64,000 nucleotides of DNA from Taudactylus pleione (lineage: Eukaryota > Chordata > Amphibia > Anura > Myobatrachidae), in assembly GCA_031769625.1 (NCBI GenBank), contig JAUIMM010000213.1, positions 1,426,001-1,490,000 of the forward strand, written 5' to 3'. Below the pieces are notes generated by a model, which did not search any database, had not been told where the DNA came from, and worked only from the letters and a program-made list of their open reading frames with translations. Both the position numbers and the translations under genes were made by a program. This document shows positions 1 through 12,000 of this stretch, piece after piece (the stretch's first letter is position 1; each line of letters starts with the position of its first letter).

Positions 1-245
1 TGATGTAGTGTGCGTAACGTCGTTTTGCTCTTTGGCCAAATGTGTGTGTGTCCCCTTTTATGTTTTGTGTTGCTTAAATTTGTGATAATGACATGGCCAG
101 CATAAAATGATGTATATTTTTGATGTTATTATTTGCAGTTACAACATATCAAGACAATACCCCGGCATGTAAGCATCAATGGATGGTATTTGAAAGCAAA
201 GTTACATGTATTTTTATTGGGTGGGGTAAAAAGGCTGACCTTCCA

Positions 246-1409
246 ATGTTGTCATTTCAGGTTGATTTGGGTCGGATTGTTCTGGCCCTGCTCCCGGAAA
301 CCGACCAACCTCAATCTCATCCCAGGCGTAGGCATCGTAGGCGTGCAAGGCCCCAGATATTTCGAACACGTGTCACCCTTTTTGGAATGCCAGATGATGA
401 GGTTTTAAGATGATACCGTCTTCCTCCAAAAATCATCATAGACACTCTCTCATTAATAGAGAGTGATCTTGAGCGGCAAATGGACAGTCCTACAGCAATT
501 CCACCACTTACGCAATTAATGGCGGTGTTACATTTCTGTGCCTCAGGATCATTCCAAACAACGGTGGGAATAGTGGCGGGCATCTCACAATCCTCCTTTT
601 CCCGGATCCTGAGGGCAGTGATGGAGGCACTTTTCAAGCACCTCCATCATTTTATTCAAATGCCTTTGGATATGGGTGCCCTTAGTGTGGCCAAGGCCAA
701 TTTTTACCAAATAGCTGGCTTCCCACACATCATAGGGGTTGTGGATGGTACTCACATACCACTTCAGCCTCCAGCACGGCTGGAGGCAATATTTAGAAAC
801 CGTAAACACTATCACTCCCTCAATGTAATGGTGGTATGTAATGCCTCCCTCCAGATCCTGTCCCTGAATGCAAAATTACCAGGAAGTGCACATGACTCCT
901 TTGTCATCCGGCAATCAGGGATATGGCACAAATTAACCAACCTACAAGCTGGTGATGCGTGGCTTCTGGGTAAGTGGAGACCTTTAGTACATAACAATGT
1001 TAAGCTTCATACAGAGTGAGCCTGATGTTGTCTTTTCGCTTTTACAGGAGACAGTGGCTACCCTTGCACGCCCTGGCTGCTCACTCCTTATTTGGCTCCC
1101 ACACCAGGGCCACAAAGTGAGTATAATTCCGCACTTACAGCCACCAGGCAAGTGGTGGAGTGCTGTATCGGCCTTTTAAAAGGCTGATTCAGATGCCTCC
1201 ACCGCTCTGGTGGCGAACTCATGTATTTGCCGGATATGGTTTCGAAAATTGTCTTCCTGTGTGGGATATTTCACAACATTGCCATAAGGAATGGTGTCCC
1301 AATGCAGCCAGAGGATGCCTTACCTGAGGATGGCCCCCCCGAGGTTGGTCGGAGGTCAGTATGTGGGGGGGCCATACGCGATGATGTGGTGGCCAGATTT
1401 TTTAGGTAA
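246..1409 (+). pseudogene. HARBI1-like DDE transposase, two exons, two internal stops
   Basis: This is the Harbinger transposase (DDE_Tnp_4 type), a nuclear endonuclease that cuts and joins transposon ends. Exon 1 is 246-969 and exon 2 is 1048-1409; the intron 970-1047 starts GTAAGT and ends TTTTACAG, and joining keeps the phase. The model gives 362 codons including the stop, close to the usual HARBI1 length of about 350. Visible motifs are an Arg-rich N-terminal stretch near 324-345, VVDGTHIPL (first Asp, about 738), GSAHDSFV (second Asp, about 885) and VVECCIGLLKG (Glu, about 1155), then a His-Asn helix segment near 1270. Two in-frame TGA codons at 411-413 and 1185-1187 interrupt it. The ATG at 246 is a guess, since the frame is open to about 120. 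An AATAAA at 1759-1764 could end the transcript. Confidence 0.85.
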
Positions 1410-1758
1410 TTATTTGCAAAAAACCAGTGTTGATACCTAATGTGGTTGGGTTTGTTTGAGAACATCTAATTTTTGGCTAATTTTTTTCTTCCTCTTCTGT
1501 TTTTTGACATAATCTTTGGCACTCCAATGATGACTACTTCCTGCTACCCTTACAAAACCTGTATGTGGATATTTTGTGGCTATATTCTGGAACACTTATT
1601 GCCACACCATATATGTGGAATCATGTTGGCATGGTCCTTCGTCAACCAGTTCTTGATTGTTTTTTTTTTATGTTGGTTTTTTGGTATGTGTTGTATTTGA
1701 GATTATCACTGTGTGTTTTGTTTGTGAGTGACCACTTTGAATTTTCAGTTATGTTGCT

Positions 1759-1764
1759 AATAAA
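1759..1764 (+). terminator. Candidate polyadenylation signal of the transposase gene
   Basis: AATAAA lies 350 bp after the transposase stop codon and is followed by a T-rich stretch. Position and context fit, but no transcript evidence is available. Confidence 0.35.
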
Positions 1765-2201
1765 TGTTTTTAGAGTGAAATGTTGTCCCTTTTTTGGAAC
1801 GTTACCACCAAGTGTAACCAGGTTCACACACGTTACATTTGACTAAGGGGTACTCCAGTACTGACGCCATTTGAGCAAAAATTATTCCTTTATTCAGGGT
1901 CCAAACCAACACCAAAAGGAAGCCTGTACAATCCTTTTGCTTCGTAATATTGCCCTAAGCTGCTTGCACACCAACTAGGAACCTGTAAAATGTAGAAATA
2001 TCGAATTGTGACTACACCAAAAAAGGGAAATCAGATTTGTAATGTTAGGTGTTTCTTGTGTCTGTTTGCCCAAAAAATACAACACACACTCTTATTGGCC
2101 CAAATTTGAAATCCTTGCAGGAGCACTCTACTTATGTCAGGGTAAACAATATGTGGTTGGGACAAAACGAATGAGCCAGAACGTAACTTCAAACAAAACA
2201 A

Positions 2202-2207
2202 TTTATT
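2202..2207 (-). terminator. Polyadenylation signal of the Myb/SANT gene
   Basis: On the minus strand this reads AATAAA and begins 25 bases after the TAG stop of the third exon (2233-2235). Its closeness to the stop supports the three-exon model. Confidence 0.5.
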
Positions 2208-2232
2208 TACAGAATGGGGAAAAAAAAACTAA

Positions 2233-3719
2233 CTACTCCCTAAGGAGGACCGACATACGGTCAAGGACAACCAGCACCCTGATGATATTGCTGTGCATCT
2301 GGGCCACACAGCCGGATAAATTTGCCCAAAGCCTCTGTTCCTCTGTGGGTGAGAAAAATTTGGGGATTAATACAACAATAGTGAAACCACATTAAAAAAC
2401 ACCAAAAAAAAAAAAAAAATTTTTAACAAAACTGCATTAAAACTCGTCACACTAAAATGGTGTAGGGCAAAAATACAAGGCCTATGTCCAAATTCTGACA
2501 GGTGTGCTATGTGTATGTTGAAAACAGCAGTAACAGGTTACAGCAATCGGCCAAAACCACTTAATTTTGGAAAAAAAACACACAAAAAAACAACAACAAA
2601 AAAAGCATACAAACAGTTTGTGACGATAAAAAACAGCAAAAAAAAACATACCAGAAGACCCAATGCCAGCTACAGAAGGCCCTCCATCGTCCTCCTCGGA
2701 GGTGGGTCCATTCCCCATAGATCGGGGCGGTGTAATGACCGACTCCGGGGAGGGGGTCATTCGAAGAGGGGTGGTTGGAGGAGAGGGGGAATTGGGACGG
2801 AGGGGAAGGAGTCCAGAAAAATCTGGCTGAGGGTGTAGGAAGGCTGGGGAGGAGGGGGGAATAGGGGAAGGAGTGGAGTTGGAGTGTTGGCTGGGGGTGG
2901 GGGAGAGTGGCCGTGCTCGCCGTCTGGCGGGACGCTGACGGCGTAGTCTTCGCTGGGCCCCTAAAAGATGGGAAACAAATTGGGGTTAGTTCCAACAAAA
3001 ATCCGCGAACAAAATCAATTTCAAATGCACCCCCAAAAACAAAAGAAAAAAAAATATGAGAATGAATAAATCTGAAAGACAGGGAAAACATGGCCATGCA
3101 GATATGAGGAGAATGAATAAATCTGAAAGACAGGGAAAACATGGCCATGCAGATATGAGGAGAATGAATAAATCTGAAAGACAGGGAAAACATGGCCATG
3201 CAGATATGAGGAGAATGAATAAATCTGAAAGACAGGGAAAACATGGCCATGCAGATATGAGGAGAATGAATAAATCTGAAAGACAGGGAAAACATGGCCA
3301 TGCAGATATGAGGAGAATGAATAAATATGAAAGACAGGGAAAACATGGCCATGCAGATATGAGGAGAATGAATAAATATGAAAGACAGGGAAAACATGGC
3401 CATGCAGTTAGGGCCACAAAGACAAACATGAAAACCACAATCCATTAAACTTACTCGCAGCGATCTGCATGCGAAAGCATGCCAGCAAGTGGGGCGTTCA
3501 CCGTTGCAGGTCCGACCACCTGCGCTCCAGCTGCCCAATATGGTGGCGTGAGCCGAAGGAGCGCAGGCGGGCCCGAACCTCCGCATATGCGAATCGCTTC
3601 TCGCGGTTGGTGATGGGTGGAGGCTGGCTGGTGATCCGCCGATCCATCACCTCCGTAAGCACCAGCAGCTCGCACCTGGTGAATGCGGAGGCTCTCATGA
3701 TGGCAATGGAGTTTTTCAT
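2233..3719 (-). pseudogene. Harbinger Myb/SANT-like DNA-binding protein, three exons, one internal stop
   Basis: In Harbinger elements this partner protein binds the transposon ends and helps the transposase enter the nucleus. Exons on the minus strand are 3719-3455, 2960-2652 and 2342-2233. The first donor reads GTAAGT, the second GTATGT, and both acceptors end in AG (TTTTAG and CCACAG). Lengths 265, 309 and 110 sum to exactly 228 codons. Exon 1 encodes a trihelix/SANT-like fold (TRCELLVLTEVMDRR, then NREKRFAYAEVRARL and LERRWSDLQR). Exon 2 opens with a strongly basic run (RLRRQRPARRRAR) and becomes Pro/Ser-rich with an acidic patch (TSEEDDGG). Exon 3 is a short helical tail. A TGA at 3498-3500 interrupts exon 1. 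Start could be 3719 or the internal Met at 3698. It was recognised from fold and context, not by a search. Confidence 0.75.
3059..3412. repeat. 51-bp minisatellite, seven copies, in intron 1 of the Myb/SANT gene
   Basis: Seven head-to-tail copies of a 51-bp unit start at about 3061, 3112, 3163, 3214, 3265, 3316 and 3367. The first five are almost identical. The last two share a change of CTG to ATG (aaatctg to aaatatg), and the last copy breaks off after gcag. Because 51 is a multiple of three, the array is open in several frames on both strands and gives spurious 17-residue repeat proteins. It occupies most of the 494-bp intron 3454-2961. Confidence 0.95.
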
Positions 3720-4373
3720 AAAAATAATTTTTGATAAAGTGCTCCAAAATTTTATGATTGGCTAATGTATTTAGGAAATTAACAGGAGCAATTCTATTGG
3801 TTAGTGTATGAGTCATGTGTTCGACAGGGCCAGAAATCTGTGGAGACTTATGATAGGCTTAATGCAGTGACATGCGTAAGCAAATTTACATAAAGAAATG
3901 AACTCCAGGAAATATGCGGGTCTAAAAACAAATAGACCAATTATTTAATAGGGGCTAACATGTATTTTGACAATTAAAAGCGAATGTTTAAGCCGTACGT
4001 ATTCTGCGGGTAAACACAAACACGGACATAAATAAAGTTTATTGCATTGTGTAAAAAAAAAAAAAAAAAATTAAGCTAATTGATATATTGATTGGCATGT
4101 TACGATTGAGGGAGGTAGGCAGAATAAACGAGCAGTTAATCGAAATGTCTCAGTCCAACTTCCGGGTAGTACTAGTGCGTGCGTTCCCTTCAAACCACTT
4201 TGGGGATGTACGCTCGCTATTTGGCACGCTCGTTAGTTAGAGGAGGGGTCGCCTGAGTTTGGGGAGGATGTTTTGATGCGAACGAAAATACGAGCGTGTG
4301 CCTGAATTTAAATATTTTTTTACGTTCGCCCAACGTACGAACGGCCACTTGCGTCCGGGTCTGAATGAGGGCC

Positions 4374-5944
4374 TTTGTCTCCCCAAGGTTTCTAAATTTT
4401 GAGAAAAAATAATATTTATAAAAACTTACCTTGTGTATTAAAAACCTTTGTACCATATTATTTTGGTTCTTTATTTTTTTTATTATATCCTTATTAGCCA
4501 AAAATATCCTACCATAATGGAATAGGAATGGAATGCAAACATTTGGAACAGTGGGACTTTATAAAGGAAGTTTTTATGCATTCCACATTCAGATTCATGG
4601 ACACTCTTTCTATTTGGTAAATGGCCATATCTGGTTTATTCCCCTTTGAGATGTATAAAAAGGTGGAATCATAACTTCCAGCTTACCTGGAATGCATTGA
4701 ATGGATGCAAACGAAACTTCCATATTTAGTAGATGGAACGCAAATGTCTGGTTTCTTCTGATTGGCTGACTTTTTCAAATGTGATACAAAATGTGAGATA
4801 AATGTTTTGTGATTAGTCGGAAAAAGTTTAAAAGGTTTTTGTGTTTGGGACTCACCCTCTGCCTTGAAAAAGATACACCAGTATTGATATGCTTTGGCTG
4901 AGTAAGATGGTGCTGTGGAATCCGTCCTTACCTATAACATCCATCTGCATAAGAAGTTTCATCACAGATCTTCCTGAAACCCAGGCAAGTGGGGGATTGT
5001 TTTTGTGATACATCTTCTCTATGTACTTCTAGTAGGAGACCAACCACTGCAGCATTTTATTTGTTTCTTTGTAAATGTGCTGATTAATATATTTTTCTTC
5101 CATTTATTGATGTTATTACATAAAGATTTGTTCCTTTTTCCTGGACTTTAATTACATGAGAAACATACTCTTGAGAAAAATATATAGCCAGAAAGATTGT
5201 TTGACTGAAGGCTTTTACAGTGTTGGCAGTCAATCTGAGTACGGTGTGTTTCTCCTGCTACATTGGTTGTGAAGATTCTGATGGGCTATAATCCTTTTAT
5301 AAGCTTATAGGAGTACCTATATACAATATTTCTGGTTTTTCCTTCATTCTTTTCCCAGAATTTTTTTTCTTGGTGGAAAAATTTTTCACAAAACAATTTT
5401 TATGTCACAGTTTTATCATGCACAAATATTATTTTTATGTATTGCAGTGTTACATTTATATGTAATCATGTGGAAAAATGTAAAAAATGTGAAGAATTTT
5501 GGAGAACATCAAGACTCAGCGCTTGAAATACATAATATATATTCTTTATTGTTTATTCACATGGTTTAAACTGTTGTTCACTTATATATTTTTTAAGCAG
5601 CAGGTTTGGTAGCTCTGTTTTTGACTCAACATATACATATTTATAATTTTTAGGTCACTCATTTTAGATGGAACAATACTAATAATCACATTTAGTATCC
5701 ACAAACAATAAATCATCCATTACTGCAGTTCAGCCTAATTATAGTTACATTTTACTGCAGACTAGCTGTTAAGTTACTGGTAGCAGAGGTAGACAACACA
5801 GCATTATAGGATGTAATATGGCTAACAAACGATTGCAGCACTAAACATTACTCTTATCTAATAGAAAATATCACAGTGACCATAACTTTCCATATAAACA
5901 AGTACTCTGTACTTTCTTTATACTTTCTAAAATTGACCTCTCTC
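4374..5944. other. No gene recognised; AT-rich unassigned DNA
   Basis: No reading frame, terminal repeat or known element was recognised. The stretch is AT-rich. It probably consists of old repeat fragments. Confidence 0.5.
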
Positions 5945-6480
5945 TTAAACAGAGCCCACTGCTAGTTCCTAAAGTCATGAAATCACTATAGTGTCTAAGT
6001 CTGGGACAGTGCTGACAGTGCTGACAGTGCCAACTTCAACCGCACAGTCAGTATGTAATACACACATCCCACTTTCGCTGTGTGTGACTCCTGACCCACT
6101 GAGCATGTGCAGTGCTATGATCTTCCATACGCCATGGCATAGAATGAACTGGCATATGGAGCGGCTCCACAGGGCATGCGCCAGAGATCCTATTGCAACC
6201 CCTCCACTGGGCATGCACCAGAGATCACATTGTGTGTGACTCCCAGCCCACTGGGCATGCACAGTACTATGATCCTCCGTATGCCACTGGCATATAGAGT
6301 GACTCCACCGGCCATGCACCAGAGATCCCATTGCAACCCCTTATCTGACAGCCTCCACAGTGCCTATGTGCCGACATTGCTGCAAGTTTGCAGTTTTAAG
6401 AGCACAATCAGTTTGGAATGCCTCACTTTTAAACAGACCACTACTAGTTTCACTATAGTGTCCAGAGCCGACAGTGCCAA
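5945..6480. repeat. Imperfect direct duplication of about 450 bp with an inner repeat
   Basis: Two blocks resemble each other: 5945-6040 and about 6400-6480 share the order TTTAA, CACTATAGTG, then GACAGTGCCAA. Between them a unit of about 145 bp occurs twice (about 6080-6220 and 6225-6350), marked by CCACTGGGCATGC-like and CACCAGAGATC-like strings. ORFs here on both strands come from these repeats. It abuts the tRNA-like sequence at 6498-6562, so the whole may be a tandem composite SINE, but that is inference. Confidence 0.55.
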
Positions 6481-6497
6481 AAAAAAATATTATTTTC

Positions 6498-6562
6498 CAG
6501 GGATCGAATCCGGGACAAGCACTGTTGCAAAGTGATCACTTAACCTCTAGCCCACAAGCCAG
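6498..6562 (-). repeat. tRNA-like SINE head
   Basis: On the minus strand an A-box-like string (TGGGCTAGAGGTTAAG) is followed about 35 bases later by a B-box-like string (GGATTCGATCCC), then an A/T run ending in eight Ts. This is the internal RNA polymerase III promoter layout of tRNA-derived SINEs. The arms do not fold into a convincing tRNA, so a working tRNA gene is unlikely. Confidence 0.55.
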
Positions 6563-6579
6563 CTATATTAAGAACTGCA

Positions 6580-7129
6580 CATAGCGGGCTCATCCTTGTG
6601 CACTCCACCCACCCGCTGCTGTTTTTAATAATATAAAAAATGTGCGTTACTTTCAAAATATTATACTAGTACATATATACACAGTACCCCACCATTAGAG
6701 ATTTTTTCATCCCATCTCATTGAAAGCTATGCGTGCATCTCATTAATCTTCAGTATTGGTTATACCATCATAACAACTCGGGCAACTACACTTCTGTATA
6801 GTTATGTACAGTATGTGAACTGATTTGCATCCTGTTCTAAGAGCTTATGTGATATTAAAAAAATAGGTTGTTTGAACATGCAAATACACTGCATGAATGT
6901 GATATCCATCCAATTTAACAGTATGGTATTCAGTACAAATTACAACAGTGGAGCACTCGCCACCCAGCAGTTAAGTGCTCTATTACATTCCGTGGCATAT
7001 CCTTCGTTGAAGAATACCATGGTACGCCAAAGTCCAGCCATCACGTAACATTCCTTGGTGCGACACAGAGGCTTGAATGGTGCGCTATGAGCAACAAACT
7101 AGCTGGGCACATCTGTACTGTTGTCCTGA
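6580..7129. other. No gene recognised
   Basis: Unassigned DNA without a credible reading frame. It lies between the SINE-like sequence and the first hAT fragment. Confidence 0.4.
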
Positions 7130-8243
7130 GGCCTGTGATTTTCTGGTTGGATTCAGTGTGTTTGTAAACTTACTGCTTGTATTTTTTTTCATATCTTCAA
7201 TTACCTTTTCTTTATAGTTACAATTAATGGTCATAATCAATCAATGCTTTACCTTCAACTAAATAGTACTCCAAGTTTGATGGTTATCAAGAATTCTACT
7301 AGACATTTCTCTGGGAGTAATTACATGTACTGGCCTGAGTCCTGTGATTTGCTGCTAAGAGAAGCTGTTATTAACTTATTATTTCAATATTAATTTCTAC
7401 TTTGCATTTTTTACTTTGTTTCTACTCAATAAAATTAGCAATTTCTATTGTTCTATGGGATGTGATTTTCTAGTTGGAATCAGTGTTTTTGAAAACACTC
7501 ATTTAGATGCTTGTTTTTTTATATTTTTTCCATGTGTCCAATGTACAATACTTGTCTTTATACAGTAATTACAATTACTAATCAATAAATGCTTTATTTT
7601 CCTCTAAATACTTAGTACTCCACCACCAATCATTTATAATGGGCTCAGGTGAGGGATTTGCTGTTTGGAGTAAGTTTGATGGTAATCTAGTTTTTTACTC
7701 CATGTTACTTCAGCAGCGATCTCTTTTACTGGTTTGAGGCCTGTGATTTGCTGTTTGAAGAAATATGTTGGCAATATATTATATTTTTTCACTAGGCTTT
7801 AACTTTTATTTATTCTTGAATAATAAAACAAATTATTTTGAGTTGTATAGTTTATTAAACTGCCATCCTATCTGCCACTGTTGTGGCACTGTGTTTCAAA
7901 TATGTGTTATATGCTAATACACTGCCATGTGTTTGTGCCCCTGCTTTGTCACTTAGTTTAGCCTGCCAGCTTGCTGCAACTTTTGGCCAGTATTGATGAT
8001 AACAATATTGTGATCTGTGAGGTGGTAAAAATTGACTGGAAATTACTGGAAACTAATGTTATAGATGTTAGTAATACTGTAAGGACAAAAACAAGTTCAA
8101 ATGACATAAATTTAGCTGTTTTATAAAAAAAAATAAGAAATTCAAAAGCAAAACATTTGAGAGCAATTTTGCCAAAACTAAAATTAAAACATGATGAACA
8201 TGTAAAACCAATGCCAAAACATAGGGTCTGCACACATCTTTAG
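7130..8243 (+). mobile_element. hAT 3' end fragment, plus strand
   Basis: The right part (about 7970-8243) matches the 3' end of the complete hAT at 55930-56219 in order: AATATTGTGA, then GAGGTGG, AAAATTGACTGGAAA, TTTTAGCTGTTTT, a poly-A stretch and a close at ACACATCTTTAG. Before it, a block beginning CCTGTGATTT is present in two or more diverged copies (about 7130 and 7457), like the short tandem repeats near the end of the other hAT copies. There is no coding sequence. Only the 3' non-coding end is kept. Confidence 0.65.
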
Positions 8244-8402
8244 TTGTTATGGACTCCTTGCCCAGTTCTGTTGCTCCAAGGTGATGTCACTGGGACTTGA
8301 AGAGATGTCTGTTAAGTAAATGTGTACAAACTGGTGGCATTTCAGGTAAATTTCAACTACCCTTATCCCTAAGGAAAGTTGAATAAACTAACAATTGCTT
8401 CT

Positions 8403-8459
<57 letters not shown>
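8403..8459. repeat. Compound microsatellite (TC)n(TA)n
   Basis: An uninterrupted TC run passes directly into a TA run. It separates two hAT 3' ends in opposite orientation. Confidence 0.95.
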
Positions 8460-8465
<6 letters not shown>

Positions 8466-9099
8466 GTCTGTTAACTTCCAGTCAATTTTGACAACCTCAT
8501 AGTGTAGCTCACAATATTGTTCACCAATATTGGCCAAAAGCTGGCTGGCTAAACTAAGCAATAGAGGCACAAACACACAACAGATTAAAGTATATTTCAC
8601 ATTATGAAACTTTGCAGCACAGCAGTGGGAAACTATATGACCCCATAGCAAGATTGTTTTTATTAAGCAAGAACTAGACCAGAGGCCTGAGGGCAGTACA
8701 GGGAAATGGAGGTGCAGTATCTATGACTATGTGGTGGAAGAGAGGCAAACAAGTTATTGATTTTGATTGATCAATTGATTAAAATAATGATTCATTAAAT
8801 TTAATTTGAGATGTGGCCTTGTTTTTCAGCAACTGAGAAAATACCATAAAAGAATACAATTTATCATGCCATGTTCATATTACTGAATAATACTAAAGTA
8901 AATGTGCTCCATAAGTCTTTAAATTATTTTTATTTTTGTGAGTCACCAAATTATTCCTGGTTAAAAATCTGTTGCAAATTAATTAAGTATTAAAGCAATA
9001 ACCAATAAAAATGTTAGTCTATGCAAAAAAGATCATCACCAATGCCCCCCAAAAAAACATGCTATAATGAAAGGAAAAGTGGAGCAAGATTGAATTATC

Positions 9100-12000
9100 C
9101 TTGGGTTTGTATGTTGTATATTAAAAAGGACATGCACAGTTTAACAAACCAAGCACTTTAGCAACAAAAACTGGCACTTTTGTGGCTTAAGTGCTTGGTT
9201 TGTGTGGGCAACACAACACAAGCTACCAATGGGCTTAAACCTGCTAACAGTGTTTTTAATCACATCTACACTGGGAAAATATCATCATCCTCACCCTCAT
9301 CAGTATTAACATCATCATAAATGTGGAAAAACATCATCATAAATGTGGAAAAACAATATTAGCTCATCCTCACTGGAATCCACCATTACAGAAGCCTCTG
9401 TACTTTATTGCATTTGGCAGCAAAGGTCTTCCTCATTGAATTTTTAGGTCATTTGTATGAAGATTTACCAAATTTTGAGGAAGAAGCCTCCTTACACTGA
9501 TCACCCACAAGGTTCCCGACTGTGCTAAACACTGTTTCCAAGTACATACTGGAGGGTGGGCATCTTAAGTACACCAAAGCTAGTTTGTACAAGGGACTCC
9601 AAATTTCAGTCTTATTTTCACCCAGTAATCAAAAGGACCGTGTGATATGATAATTTTTACATTATCATTAAACTAATCCTCCACAATCCTATTGATGCTT
9701 ACTGTATAGGATTAAATCATGGTAAAAGTGTCAATAATTGTGGTCAGTTCTTTCAAGCCTGGCTAGATGTGAAAATTGTGTTTCACTTTGGTGCACTGAC
9801 TTGACTTATCATCCACACCCTCAGTGGGTCTCTTGGAAAAAGTCACTTTTTCCTGGGAGCAGCATTTGCAGGAGAAACTGAGGCAAGAGATGTTGTTGTG
9901 TCATGTGCCATTTGAGCTGACAACTTGCTAGCAGTTAGCTCTTTGCATCTCTTAAGATCTGTGTTATTTGGAAAGAAAAACATTATGTTCAACTTAAACC
10001 TAGGGTCAAGCATGGTGCCAAAATATAGTGGTCCAATTGCAAGATCTTGACAACCCTAAGTCCTGGCAAAGCAAATATAGAACTTGATCTACATGTCAAG
10101 CATACTCTTAGCAGCATTATTTAGTTTAATCTCCTCCTTTAGTTTCTTTAACTGCTTTTCTAAAAGGTTTATTAAGGGAATCACCTGATTCAAGCTGGCA
10201 GTGTCTGAACTCACTTCATTAGTTATTACTTTAATTTTTTTCAGTAGCTTGCATATAAAAGAGAATATTCTCCAATGTGCTGTACTGTACATTTGCCCTC
10301 TTCTTCCTATGTTATGGCTTGTTGTGTAGGTCTTGAAGGCTTATTGCTGTTCCTCCACTTGATGAAGCATATAAAGGATGGAATTCCACCTGGTTACTAC
10401 CTCATGCTTCAGTTGGTGTACATTTACAATTAAACTGTTTTTGTAGTCACTGCAATCTTCTACATGCAGTTGCTGAAGACCAAAAATGTTCAAAAATGAT
10501 TCTGGCAACAGACAGCATCTCCTGCACGCCTCTTTAAGTTTGAAACAAAATTTGAACCACCAAGTTTATTGTGTGGGCAAAACATGGGATGTGTTCAAAT
10601 TCACTTAGTTGTAATGCTCTCACAATGCAAGTCCTAGGGAGGTACTACATTTTGTTATGACATCTCTGAGTTTTTCTAACAGGTTGACACTGGAATGACT
10701 TATAGAAACTGGTGATACAGAGAGTAGCATGCCTGTGAATGAGCTGGCATTGTGTGTCTGATACTGCAGCTGTCAGTCATGTAATCTTTTGTTTGACCAG
10801 TACCGCTTGTTCGCATACCTGTGATTAAGAAGATAGTGAGTACAATAGTATTTTCTAGGCCAGGAACTAATTTTTTTAAATGCCCAGTTCAGGTGAGTAA
10901 TTGCTGTTCTTGTAAATTGGAATCAAGATGGAATTTGGAAGCTGGGAAACAGGACCTCAATTAACTGTTAAAACCACCAGCATTGGTGGCAGATACTGGC
11001 TGCAGATCTAATGCTAGCATAGCTCCCATGGCTTCAGTGATCCGCTATGTAACTGAGTGGCTACTAGCTTCCTCTTGCAAAGCATTGTTTCACAGTCATT
11101 TGCTGTGTGAAGCGAGTTTTCTTGGTCCCCTTGTAGGATGAAGATTTACCCCCAGCAGCAGAAGCCCTATCACGCAAGGATTTTTTGGGGGACTCTGGAT
11201 AGGGGAGGAGTCAGTTAGCTTTCACAAATTGAATGCAGGGGGACTACCTCCAATCATTAATGAGGAGATTGATGAGAAAGGTGTTGCCAGTGGAGATTGC
11301 ATGAGCTCGGATCTAGCTGATAGCTGGGAGCGAGCTGATGCTGGACTGCTTGTTATAATTTAGCAGGATTTTTGAGATTTTCCCAAATAATTTGCATGAA
11401 CTCACTGCACATGATGTAACAGGGAGGAGTTTCCTACATGGTTAATGTCCATACCTCTACTTACTTTAGCTTCACAAATGGTACAGATATCTTGAAAAAT
11501 GTTGTCAGGATTTGGGTAAAATATTATTCTACTCAAAAGAGGTGGCTTTCTTAGTCTTATGTCTAGGCATCACAATGGCCTTCTTCTTTTCACTGGTAAG
11601 AACTGCTGTCACTAGTGGGTAACTTATTCTTACACATCCTCATCATCATCTTCATTAGTGTCAGAAGCACATATATAAATCTCGTCCTGTTGCACTCCCA
11701 CTGTAGCATATACATTTTTCCCTATTGCACTTCCAATGTAGCATCCTCAATTTCTAATTTGCCATCTTTACTTCTACTGCTTCTCACAATTGCAGAGGGT
11801 TCAGAAATGGTGGGAGGCGTCTTCTCTAGGATTATAGTGTCAAAAATGTCAGGCTCCCATACTGCACACATGGATACCCTTAGAGCCTTCTCAGGCATTT
11901 GTAAAGTTTGTGAACACACAGTTTGTTCTTTAGCCTTCATTTTTATGGTGAACTGAATTGCCTGTTTTCAAGGTGACACATGTAGACTTCAAGTGAGAAG

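Larger units (their letters stand above)
1..4373 (+). mobile_element. PIF/Harbinger DNA transposon, left end outside the window
   Basis: The segment holds the two genes that define autonomous Harbinger elements: a DDE transposase read rightward (246-1409) and a Myb/SANT-like protein read leftward (3719-2233). They are convergent, about 820 bp apart at their stops. A likely right terminus lies at 4340-4373, ending TCTGAATGAGGGCC. The same kind of terminus is seen on the MITE at 48017-48566, which is flanked by TTA, the duplication typical of this superfamily. The left terminus is not visible, so total length and target duplication are unknown. Both genes carry internal stops, so the copy is inactive as written. 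Confidence 0.85.

Noticed and set aside
3059..3412. CRISPR-like array
   Set aside because: Units are contiguous without unique spacers, and the setting is eukaryotic.
2561..3586. 341-codon minus-strand ORF with 17-residue repeats
   Set aside because: It crosses the 51-bp minisatellite and both splice sites of the Myb/SANT gene in the wrong frame; the repeats are a by-product of a period divisible by three.
6498..6562. Functional tRNA gene
   Set aside because: A and B boxes are present but the acceptor and anticodon arms do not pair convincingly; a SINE head is more likely.
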